Positions 21,627 through 28,966 of a DNA stretch of 34,267 nt are shown one piece after another (within the stretch, counting starts at the first letter, position 1; each line of letters opens with the position of its first letter). The stretch is from contig JBCCQH010000086.1 in assembly GCA_039024435.1 (NCBI GenBank), forward strand, positions 1 to 34,267, given 5' to 3'. Source of the DNA: JBCCQH01 sp039024435 (GTDB lineage: Bacteria > Bacteroidota > Bacteroidia > J057 > JADKCL01). Position numbers and translations under genes: made by a program. Under the pieces are notes generated by a model, which saw only the letters and a program-made list of their open reading frames with translations, was not told the DNA's origin and made no database searches.

Positions 21627-22630
21627 AATTCTCCCAGGATCAAATTGTTGAAGTTGACCGCGCCCACCAGCGTGCCGTCCCCGTCCACCACCGGTAGGTA
21701 GAGCACGAGAAACGGGAAACTTTTGATGAAGCGCAACATCTCGGTTACCGTGGCTTCCGGATGGATATGTTTGGGCTGGCGGTTGACCATAGCCTGAACA
21801 TCGACTTGGTCCAAATTGCCCACGTGACGGATCAAGCCGCGGCGGATATCTGCATTGCTGGAAAGGCCAGCCAGCCGGCCCGTGTCGTCCACCAGCAAGC
21901 AATAGCCCGTCTTGTACTGTTCGATGGTGCGGAGCAAGGGCCCGAGTTCCAGGCCGTCCTGCGGCAGCACCGGCAATTCGTTGCGCTCCGCCATGAAATC
22001 ACGGACCCGCAGGTGATTGGTTCCTTTTTGGACCAGCAAGTTGAGGAAGGCCCGGTCGATGGAATTGGCTTTGACGAGAAATGAACCCGAGACCGCACAG
22101 AACACCCCCAGGTTGCGCAGGACAAAGGAAATCTCCGCATTGACCCCGCCGTCCACGTGGATGCGCTTGTCCGGATGGGCGTAGCGGAACTGGCGGATCC
22201 GGCGAAAATTGGCGGGGGCAAACTTCCCCCCGCTTTGGCCCGGGGTTGTCGTCATGAAGAGAACAAAATCGCAGCGCTCGGCAAAATCATCGAAGCAAGC
22301 GGCCTCGGTTGTTGTCACCAGCGAGAGTCCCCAGGAACATCCCAGGTCGGGCATCTCCGGAACGCGGCCCCGCAAGTCCTCGTATTGCAGCGTGACCATG
22401 TCCACCCGGTGCGCGGCGATCATGGCGTAGTACTTCTCTGGTTCGGCCGCGATGATGTGCAGATCGATCGGCAAAGGGCTGACCTGGCGGATGCGGCCAA
22501 TCGCCTCGCCCACCGCCGGATCATCGTTGCAATCGATGTGGATGTAATCCACCCCACACGCCTCCAATTCCTGCACCAGTCCCTCCAGCGGACGGTCGGG
22601 ATTCGAAAATACAGAAGCAGAAATCTTCAT
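21623..22630 (-). CDS. Ribulose-phosphate 3-epimerase-like barrel fused to a KdsD-like CBS pair
   Basis: The 335-residue protein has an N-terminal phosphate-binding barrel (1 to about 205) related to ribulose-phosphate 3-epimerase: YIHIDCND (H31, D33), PIDLHII (H58), FVLFMTTTPGQSGGKFAPANFRRIRQFR and IHVDGGVN (D160). These match the epimerase metal ligands, though the standard 'HxDVMDG..VPN' is altered. Residues about 208-335 form two CBS motifs (VRDFMAERNELPVLPQDG, YCLLVDDTGRLAGLSSNADIRRGL; MVNRQPKHIHPEATVTEM, YLPVVDGDGTLVGAVNFNNLI) very like the CBS pair at the end of KdsD. Standard epimerases are about 215-230 residues and have no CBS domains. It heads the three-gene operon and is coupled to the next gene by an ATGA overlap. 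A TATCTTCG promoter motif is 22 bases before its ATG. Confidence 0.88.
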   Translation of the reverse strand: MKISASVFSNPDRPLEGLVQELEACGVDYIHIDCNDDPAVGEAIGRIRQVSPLPIDLHIIAAEPEKYYAMIAAHRVDMVTLQYEDLRGRVPEMPDLGCSWGLSLVTTTEAACFDDFAERCDFVLFMTTTPGQSGGKFAPANFRRIRQFRYAHPDKRIHVDGGVNAEISFVLRNLGVFCAVSGSFLVKANSIDRAFLNLLVQKGTNHLRVRDFMAERNELPVLPQDGLELGPLLRTIEQYKTGYCLLVDDTGRLAGLSSNADIRRGLIRHVGNLDQVDVQAMVNRQPKHIHPEATVTEMLRFIKSFPFLVLYLPVVDGDGTLVGAVNFNNLILGEL

Positions 22631-22652
22631 ATTCTCCGACAGTAGTTTGCGG

Positions 22653-22660
22653 CGAAGATA
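22653..22660 (-). promoter_or_regulatory. -7-like promoter motif of the epimerase-CBS / DAHPS / KdsC operon
   Basis: Minus-strand TATCTTCG (followed by CC), 22 bases ahead of ATG 22630, is identical to the motif before popT. A TTG lies 26 bases further upstream, longer than the normal -33 to -7 spacing, so the upstream element is unclear. Confidence 0.45.
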
Positions 22661-22792
22661 TGAATTTTTGGGCGGGTTCGCCGGATCAATCTGTTCGCTG
22701 CGAGTAGTGGCCCGCGAAGGGCCCGCCCTTCAGGCCTCCCCCGCATCTTTTCCACGCCCATAGCGGGAGCAAGCCGGTTGGTTCCGCAACGT

Positions 22793-24583
22793 TTACTGCC
22801 TCACCAAGCGCCGGAAGGCCGTTTGTCCCTGGGACTCCACCCGCAACAGGTAGATCCCAGCCGCGAGGTCGTCCAGGTTGAGCTGGAGTTCCCATCGCTG
22901 ATTGGGGATCTCCGCCGCTTCCTCGTGGAGGAGTTGGCCCTGGAGATCGTGTACGCTCAGGCGCGCAGGTCCGGCGGCCGGCAACTCGGCAATGACCTGG
23001 ACGTGACCGGCGCTCGGGTTCGGGTACAGGGCAATTTCCGGACCACCGATCACCGGATCGATGGCCACCATCAGGTCCACCACCAAGGTATCCCGGACCG
23101 TGCAACCATTGGCGTCGGTAACCACTACCGTGTAGGTGCTGTCGCGGAGGTTGTTGAGGTCCTGTGTGGTCGCGCCATTGCTCCAACTGTAAGTGTAAGG
23201 CGGGGTGCCGCCCGACGGCGTCAGATCGATGGCGCCATTGTTGCTGCCCGTATTGGCGGTGACGGTCGCGCCCAGGGTGATGGCGCTCGGCTCGGAAATG
23301 GTGAAAATATCGCCGTTGGAACAGCCGTTGGCGTCGCTCACAAATACGGTATAGCTGCCGGCGGTCAGGTTGGTGAGGTCTTCGGTGACGGCGCTGGTGT
23401 TCCAGGTGAAGCTGTAGCCGGGCGTGCCTCCCGACGGGGTCAGATCAATTGCGCCGGAGCTATCGCCCTGGCAAAGGACATCGGTGAGGGCGGCGCTGAG
23501 GAGGAGAGCACTCGGTTCGGCAATGCTGGCGGTGTCGGTCCACTGGCAGTTATTGGCGTCGGTGATGACGACCGAGTAGCCGCCGGCGGGGAGGCTGGAG
23601 AGGTCTTCACTGGTCGCAGTGTTGCTCCAGGCATAGGTGTACGGGATCGTACCCCCGCTGACCGAAAGGTCGATGGCGCCAGTGCTGTCACCATTGCAGA
23701 GGGCATCGCTGGCGACTGTATTGCTCTGGAGAGGGGCGGGGCTGTTTACCGTTGCCGAGCCCGTGCCGACGCAGCCATTGCTATCGGTGACGGTCACCGA
23801 GTAAGTCCCCGGTAGCAAGTTGCTGATCGCGGCGGTGGTATCGTTGTTGGACCAGAGATAAGTAAAGTTGGGGGTGCCACCATTGGGGGTGACCGAGAGG
23901 GTGCCATTTGAATCGGCGGCACAGGTAATATCGGTCGCGGTAAAGGCGAGGTTGAGCGGAATGCCCCCGACTTCGACTTCGTCGTAGCTGGCCGTCATGC
24001 TCGCCAGGTTGTAGAGATAGATGCGGTCCACATCGTTCGAACTTTGCGTCCGGAAGGGGAAGTTTGCCTGGCCCAAGACATTGTTGATGTAGATGTCGTA
24101 GGTCTTCGTGGCCCAGTCGATGTTGCGCAGTTCGATTTTGTACCACGTATTGACCGTGTAAGGCTGTTGGTAGATCGCGCTGGCATTGGAAACGATACGG
24201 ATGTTGCCGTTGTTGCTGAAGTAGCCGAAATAGATGCCAAAGTTGGTGGTGGTATTGGCATCGCCGATCACGAAGTAGCCACCGCTGGTCGCCGAAGCGT
24301 CGGTTTTGACGTAGTAGGAAACTGAGGTCGGTTGGCTCGGGGCAAAAGTCGCCCGCGTGCCTTGCATGTGCGTACTGACCCCGGCTTGTTCGAAGGCGTA
24401 GGTGCCGCTTGCCGGGTTTGCCAGGGTCACCGTGCGGGTGTAAGTTCCACCAGCTGCGGTCCAGTTGTTGGTATAACTGCCCGTCTCAAATCCATCCGAG
24501 AATACTTCACACTGGGCGGGGGAAACTAAAGGAATGGGCAAAAGAGCAATACAAATTGCTAAATGGCGTAAGGGTTGTTTCAT
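22793..24583 (-). CDS. T9SS-sorted secreted protein with four SprB repeats
   Basis: The 596-residue protein has a signal peptide (ICIALLPIPLVSPAQC), then a concanavalin/LamG-like domain at about 30-210 (DGFETGSYTNNWTAAGGTY; VNTWYKIELRNIDWATKTYDIYINNVLG; LNLAFTA after it). Four SprB repeats lie at about 212-505, each with the pattern 'C.GDSTGAIDLxxxGGTxPYTYxWSNxATTxDLxxLxAGxYxVxVTDANGC'. A type A T9SS sorting domain follows at about 515-596 (LYPNPSAGHVQV; LDDLAAGIYLLRVESQGQ), ending FRRLVRQ. SprB repeats occur in gliding adhesins and other exported surface proteins of Bacteroidota. This small version is probably a secreted or surface-attached adhesin-like protein. Beyond its start, the 24584-24830 gap separates it from the next T9SS gene upstream. 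Confidence 0.92.
   Translation of the reverse strand: MKQPLRHLAICIALLPIPLVSPAQCEVFSDGFETGSYTNNWTAAGGTYTRTVTLANPASGTYAFEQAGVSTHMQGTRATFAPSQPTSVSYYVKTDASATSGGYFVIGDANTTTNFGIYFGYFSNNGNIRIVSNASAIYQQPYTVNTWYKIELRNIDWATKTYDIYINNVLGQANFPFRTQSSNDVDRIYLYNLASMTASYDEVEVGGIPLNLAFTATDITCAADSNGTLSVTPNGGTPNFTYLWSNNDTTAAISNLLPGTYSVTVTDSNGCVGTGSATVNSPAPLQSNTVASDALCNGDSTGAIDLSVSGGTIPYTYAWSNTATSEDLSSLPAGGYSVVITDANNCQWTDTASIAEPSALLLSAALTDVLCQGDSSGAIDLTPSGGTPGYSFTWNTSAVTEDLTNLTAGSYTVFVSDANGCSNGDIFTISEPSAITLGATVTANTGSNNGAIDLTPSGGTPPYTYSWSNGATTQDLNNLRDSTYTVVVTDANGCTVRDTLVVDLMVAIDPVIGGPEIALYPNPSAGHVQVIAELPAAGPARLSVHDLQGQLLHEEAAEIPNQRWELQLNLDDLAAGIYLLRVESQGQTAFRRLVRQ
22950..23960 (-). repeat. Tandem in-gene repeats encoding the SprB units
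   Basis: Four units of about 220-240 bases lie inside the 22793-24583 gene; each encodes one SprB motif. The DNA copies are diverged, with similar blocks such as those for GAIDLTPSGGT and TVTDSNGC. They are ordinary protein-coding repeats, not a CRISPR array. Confidence 0.75.
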
Positions 24584-24760
24584 TTAAAAAAATTCGGTCG
24601 TTCAATCGCTAAATTCAGTCCTTTATAAGTTAATAATTTTCACTTCGGAAGTCAATTCCCAAAATTCATCCGGGCCACATCGTCTTGAGGATGACCATCG
24701 CTGGGAGCACCACGCAAAGGGAACTGTTTGCCAGTGGAATCCCGCTATTTCCCAACCGCA

Positions 24761-24801
24761 ATCGGCCCGCCTCCGGACTGCAGGTCCAGAAGCGGGCCGA
24801 T
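24761..24801. terminator. Hairpin downstream of the protease gene
   Basis: ATCGGCCCGC (24761-24770) and GCGGGCCGAT (24792-24801) are a perfect 10-base inverted repeat with a smaller GGAC/GTCC stem inside the loop. It lies about 30 bases beyond the stop of the S8 protease gene on the minus strand. No T-run follows, so it is either a T-less terminator or a 3' stabilising hairpin. Confidence 0.45.
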
Positions 24802-24830
24802 CTGAGGCGAGGGCAAGTATCCCCCGGTGG

Positions 24831-27812
24831 TTATTGGCGGGCGACGCGGCGCACCAGGCGCTCCTCGCCGGCGGTCAGTTGCAGATAGTACAGCCCGGTG
24901 GCGACCGGAGCCAGGTCCAGTTCGGCTTCCAGATTTTGGACCGTTCCGGCATCGAAGCCCAGAACCCGCTCCCCGAGCGCATTGAACAATTCCACCTGGA
25001 CCGGCCACTCGGCATCCAGTTGCAGGGCGATGCGCAACTGTCCGGCGGTGGGATTCGGATACAGATCCAATGCCTGGAAATGACCCGGGAGCGCTTCAAT
25101 TCCGACGGGTTGCGCCACCGTGATCACCACCGTATCGGTAGCGGTACAGCCACTGCCATCGCTGACCGTCAAGGTAACCGTGTAGGTTCCCGGAGTGGTG
25201 TAGGTATGGCTGGGGTTGGCCGCGGTGCTCGACCCCCCGTCCCCGAAGTCCCAGGCGTAAGTCGCAACATTGGCGGGGGTGGTCGTGCCCGTAAAGTTGA
25301 CCGTGCCGGAGATGTTCAGGTTCACTTGGGTGGCACTCGGGACGATGCTGGTCGCATATTGTCCCACAGTAACGGCGACCGGTACCCGTCCGCAGGCGTC
25401 GGCATATTCCACTTCCCAATCGTAGAAGAAGTAGTAGAAGCCGGTCGGATTGGAGGCATTCGAAGAGGTCACCGAGAATACCCCCGGAAGCGTGTAGGGG
25501 TAGTTCAGGCCGTTGTTGTTGCGGTAGAGGTCCGCGTTGCCGTTGAGGCGCAGCACATAGGAATTGCCCGTCGGGATGGCCCAGTTGAGATTGACCCGGG
25601 ACTGGCCATTGGGGACGTTTACCGTGGTGCTGTAAATGGTACTGTTGGTGGCATCGCGGAGTTGGATGGTCCGGTTGCCCGCAGAATTTGCGTACACCAG
25701 AACTGAATTCAGGGTGAAATCGCTCAGGGCGTCGAAGATCAGCCACCGGTTGTCATTGGCGAAGTAGCCCCCTCCACCGGTGTTGGTCGCTTTGGCGCCG
25801 TTGTCGGTGGTGATGAGTTCGGCGTAGTAGGTCGCATTGCCATTGAGCGAAGGCGTCGTGAAGGTGTTGCCCGTACCCAGGGCGGTGCCGCCGGTGGGGG
25901 CGGCAAACCAGGTGACGGAGGTATTGGCACCGGCGTTGGCGTTGAGTTGGGCGACGCCGGGGCAGTTGAGGCTTGCCCCGGGGATCTGGGTGCCTTGCTG
26001 CACCGTGAGCTCACGGATGAGGCAGTCGTTGTAAGCGCGCTCGTCGGCTTGACCGTTGGGCTGGCTGGTGGTGATTGTGAGGGTGTAGTTGCCTGGCGTC
26101 AGGGTCGCCGCGGGCAGCGTGATGGCGGTCGAATTGCCCGGTGCCAGGCTCCCCGTCCAAGTAAAGGTGTTCGTGATGTTGCCCGGAACAATCGTGTACT
26201 CAATCGTCAAGCTGGTCAGGACCGAATTCCCGTCGTTGTAGACCTGTACTTCCGGAGCGATGTTCTGGTCGCAGGTAGTGGGCGTCGGCGAATTGAGGGC
26301 GGAAAGTCCGGCGTCGTAGTTGTAGGCGGCCGGGATGTGGCCCTGGCTGAGCAACCAGTTGTAAGCGGCGGGAACATTGACCATGCCCATGCCGTAGGTG
26401 TTGTCCTCGCCGGCGGCACCGAGGTCAGTGGCTGAATAGTAAATCGCAAGCTTGAGCTGGCGACCGGTCAATTGCGGGAAGGCCTCTTTGAGCAGGATGA
26501 TAGCGCCGGAAGCGTGGGGGGCCGCCATCGAGGTGCCAGAGAGGTTGCCGTACCCGCTTGCGCCCTGCGAGGATCGTACGCCGACGCCCGGGGCCGAAAC
26601 TTCGGGCTTGATGTTGAGCGAGCCGCTGCCGCCACAGTCGGAGGGACCACGGCTGGAAAAGCCCGCGATGTTGTACGGCGGATTGATTTGGGTCGCCCCC
26701 ACGCAGAAAACGCTGACGGTATCGTTGTTGATGTTTTTGGGCTGGGTGATCGTCGAGGAATTTGAGCCGCTGTTGCCGGCGGAAAATACCACGGCGATGC
26801 CGGCGGCTTCCACGGCATCCAAGGTGCTGCGATAAAGGCCGTTGCACTCGTTGGTGGTTCCGGGATCGAACCAGGAATTGTTGATCACGTCCGGCATGTC
26901 GGCGGTTGTGTTGGGATTGTTGTCCGGGTCCATTGACCACTGGAAACCCGCGACATTGGAACTGGTGCCGCCAGCGACACAGAGCGAGGGCGAATGGACC
27001 CAGCGGGCGTTGGGCGCGACTCCGATGGTATCATTTGTGGCCGGATCCCAGCCGCAGATCGTACCCATGGTATGGGTGCCGTGGGAGGAGTTGCCGTCAC
27101 AGTCAAACGGGGTGGACCCGGGCGTATTGTAGGCAAACCAACTTTGTTCCAGTGGCTTGAAGTTGCCTTGCCATTTCCAACTCAAGGCGGGATGGTTGTC
27201 GTCGACGCCGGCATCCATACTCATGGCCAAGCGGCCGAGCCCGGTGTAGCCCATGGCCCACATCGCCGGTGCACCGATGGCATCGTGCCCCGGTTCATGG
27301 CCGTTGACGCTGTTCATGCGGGCACCGTTCATCGGGAGGGGCGGTTCCACGATGGGTTCGTCGAGGGCGAGTTGGGCATCCAGGTCGATGAAGCGCACCT
27401 CGGGATGCAAGGAGAGCTGCAAGATCGCCTGGGGCGTCGCGTCGACAAAGATCAGATTGCTGATCCAGAAGCGCTCGGCGGTACTGAGGCGCACGCCCCG
27501 GGTACTCGCCATGAACTGGATGAAAGCCGGCTGATTGGCGTTGGCGGAGGCTTTCAGCGCATTGATGACCGTGGGGACCCGCTGCTCGGGCAATGCGCCC
27601 TCGCTGTACAATTGCTGGTCCAGTGCCTTCAGATCAAAATTTGCCTCAAGCTCTATCCCAATCCGCACCGGCTGCTTCGAGTCCGGTTGGGTGGCGGTGA
27701 GGTCGCTGAGGCGCAAACTGAGCTTGGTGTAGTCGGCGATCTGGGCGGAGATCTGCCCGAATCCGAACAGGAAGAGCAGGACGGCTAGCCGCCGGAGAAG
27801 TGGTGTACGCAT
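24831..27812 (-). CDS. S8 (subtilisin-family) serine protease with PKD domain and T9SS sorting signal
   Basis: From ATG 27812 the product is 993 residues. A signal peptide (LLRRLAVLLFLFGFGQISAQ) is followed by a propeptide-like region, then the subtilase domain with catalytic D200 (SMDAGVDDNHPAL), H244 (SSHGTHTMGTICG) and S428 (LSGTSMAAPHASGAI). After that come beta-sandwich segments, one with GATYYAELITT and one of CARDB type, a PKD domain (YAWDFGDGGSSTAANPSHTYTTPGTYTVTLTVSDGSGC) and a type A T9SS sorting domain (LYPNPTAGQLRI; ATGLYYLQLTAGEERLVRRVARQ). It is a secreted, probably degradative protease. A promoter-like TACAATTG is two bases before the ATG (27815-27822). An in-frame start at 27887 would precede the signal peptide by 25 residues and is unlikely. 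Confidence 0.94.
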   Translation of the reverse strand: MRTPLLRRLAVLLFLFGFGQISAQIADYTKLSLRLSDLTATQPDSKQPVRIGIELEANFDLKALDQQLYSEGALPEQRVPTVINALKASANANQPAFIQFMASTRGVRLSTAERFWISNLIFVDATPQAILQLSLHPEVRFIDLDAQLALDEPIVEPPLPMNGARMNSVNGHEPGHDAIGAPAMWAMGYTGLGRLAMSMDAGVDDNHPALSWKWQGNFKPLEQSWFAYNTPGSTPFDCDGNSSHGTHTMGTICGWDPATNDTIGVAPNARWVHSPSLCVAGGTSSNVAGFQWSMDPDNNPNTTADMPDVINNSWFDPGTTNECNGLYRSTLDAVEAAGIAVVFSAGNSGSNSSTITQPKNINNDTVSVFCVGATQINPPYNIAGFSSRGPSDCGGSGSLNIKPEVSAPGVGVRSSQGASGYGNLSGTSMAAPHASGAIILLKEAFPQLTGRQLKLAIYYSATDLGAAGEDNTYGMGMVNVPAAYNWLLSQGHIPAAYNYDAGLSALNSPTPTTCDQNIAPEVQVYNDGNSVLTSLTIEYTIVPGNITNTFTWTGSLAPGNSTAITLPAATLTPGNYTLTITTSQPNGQADERAYNDCLIRELTVQQGTQIPGASLNCPGVAQLNANAGANTSVTWFAAPTGGTALGTGNTFTTPSLNGNATYYAELITTDNGAKATNTGGGGYFANDNRWLIFDALSDFTLNSVLVYANSAGNRTIQLRDATNSTIYSTTVNVPNGQSRVNLNWAIPTGNSYVLRLNGNADLYRNNNGLNYPYTLPGVFSVTSSNASNPTGFYYFFYDWEVEYADACGRVPVAVTVGQYATSIVPSATQVNLNISGTVNFTGTTTPANVATYAWDFGDGGSSTAANPSHTYTTPGTYTVTLTVSDGSGCTATDTVVITVAQPVGIEALPGHFQALDLYPNPTAGQLRIALQLDAEWPVQVELFNALGERVLGFDAGTVQNLEAELDLAPVATGLYYLQLTAGEERLVRRVARQ

Positions 27813-28033
27813 AGCAATTGTAGATTGACCGAGAGATAAACGAGTGCGGAAAATACTCATTTGACCGGACAATCGGAATCTCACCAAAGTGGGGTGGGAA
27901 AGTTGCCCCGCGAATGTGGGGCAGTGACGGTAAGCCGACGACTTGGAATCCGCTACGCGAGTACATCCCGCAGGTGACGGCGTGCTCGCAAAAACTGCTC
28001 GGAGGAAGCTTACAATTCAAGAATCAACTCCAG

Positions 28034-28219
28034 CTAAAGGTCGAGCAGGTCGTCGTAAAGCGGGTGTCCGTGGGGGCAATCCAGATAGATAAAGGTTACC
28101 CAGGACCGGTTCCGGTGGGGATCCTCCTCCGCATAATCTTTTTCCTTCTGAACATTTGCGATCCATTGCGGGTCAGTAATGAAAGGAGGATTCCATTCTC
28201 CGCATTGGGTGCACGACAA
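28034..28219 (-). CDS. Possible small metal-binding protein or gene remnant
   Basis: The frame from TTG 28219 to TAG encodes 61 residues: SCTQCGEWNPPF near the start, then a charged middle, then FIYLDCPHGHPLYDDLL. Two Cys pairs or Cys/His groups (CxxC and CPHGH) would suit a zinc-ribbon-like fold. Codon use looks genuine. Upstream the same frame continues for about 13 residues (VYARPFVLS) before a stop, without ATG or GTG, so the gene either uses TTG or has lost its 5' end. It lies in the 493-base gap 27813-28306, where I see nothing else except the palindrome at 28281. Function unknown. Confidence 0.4.
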   Translation of the reverse strand: MSCTQCGEWNPPFITDPQWIANVQKEKDYAEEDPHRNRSWVTFIYLDCPHGHPLYDDLLDL

Positions 28220-28280
28220 AACGAATGGTCGCGCGTATACACAACCCGATACTGCTTGCTAAAAACCTAAAAAATGTTTT

Positions 28281-28299
28281 ATTTAGAATCGTTCTAAAT
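28281..28299. promoter_or_regulatory. Operator-like palindrome upstream of the response regulator
   Basis: ATTTAGAA and TTCTAAAT flank the centre TCG as a perfect 8-base inverted repeat. The site ends seven bases before the ATG at 28307 and so would overlap the promoter or transcription start. Its form resembles sites bound by dimeric repressors such as iron-responsive regulators, but the regulator cannot be identified from this window. Confidence 0.6.
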
Positions 28300-28306
28300 T
28301 AGAGGT

Positions 28307-28966
28307 ATGAAGGAAGTTCGGATCGTATTGGCAGATGCGCAATATCTGGCACGTGCAGGATATCGCCACCTTTTACAAGAGCAAGCTCGATTTCAAGTGG
28401 TTGGCGAAGCCTCTGATACCAAGGAACTTGAGGCTGTGGTCCAGGAATTGAAACCCGATATCATCATTTTTGATTACCACAATTCAGAGTCGTTTTCCAT
28501 CGATGACATCTGCCGGATCAACAATGCCGCTCCCGAGACCAACTTCCTCGTCGTCACCAGCGAAAGTGAGAAAAGTAAAATCTTCAAAATCCTGGAATGC
28601 GGGGTCAACTCCATTCTGACCAAGAATTGTAGCCGGGAAGAAATCATTTCGGCCATCAAGTCTACCTCACGTTCGGAAAAGTTTTTCTGCAACAAAGTCC
28701 TCAACGTCATTCTGGAAAAGCATCTGGGCAATCAGGAAGAAGAAGAGAACTGTTACCCTTCCAATCTTACAGCACGCGAAGTCGAGATCGTAGAACTCGT
28801 TGCCAAAGGCATTCCCACCCGGGAAATTGCCGATCTGCTTTGCCTTTCGCCCCATACGGTCTACACCCACCGCAAAAACATCATGAAAAAGTTGCGGATC
28901 AACTCCGTTTCCGAGATGATCCTGTACGCCATCAATGCGGGGATCGTGAAGCCGGCGGTCAATTGA
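28307..28966 (+). CDS. NarL/FixJ-family response regulator
   Basis: The 219-residue protein has an N-terminal receiver domain (about 1-125) with D10, the phosphate-accepting D56 in DIIIFDYHN, and the Lys of LTKNCS. A LuxR-type helix-turn-helix follows at about 153-215 (LTAREVEIVELVAKGIPTREIADLLCLSPHTVYTHRKNIMKKLRINSVSEMILYA). The first acidic site has one Asp (LADA) instead of the usual pair, so phosphorylation may be weaker. No histidine kinase is next to it, so it is an orphan regulator in this window. The plus-strand gene stands alone among minus-strand neighbours. A perfect palindrome directly upstream may control it. Its 3' end overlaps the convergent gene at 28959 by eight bases. Confidence 0.94.
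   Translation: MKEVRIVLADAQYLARAGYRHLLQEQARFQVVGEASDTKELEAVVQELKPDIIIFDYHNSESFSIDDICRINNAAPETNFLVVTSESEKSKIFKILECGVNSILTKNCSREEIISAIKSTSRSEKFFCNKVLNVILEKHLGNQEEEENCYPSNLTAREVEIVELVAKGIPTREIADLLCLSPHTVYTHRKNIMKKLRINSVSEMILYAINAGIVKPAVN

Noticed and set aside
22778..23815. Plus-strand open frame of 345 codons with repeated VGxxxRVAAGG-like units
   Set aside because: It is the opposite strand of the SprB repeat region; the repetition comes from that gene.
22950..23960. Tandem repeats considered as a CRISPR array
   Set aside because: The units are 220-240 bases, diverged and in frame; they encode SprB motifs.
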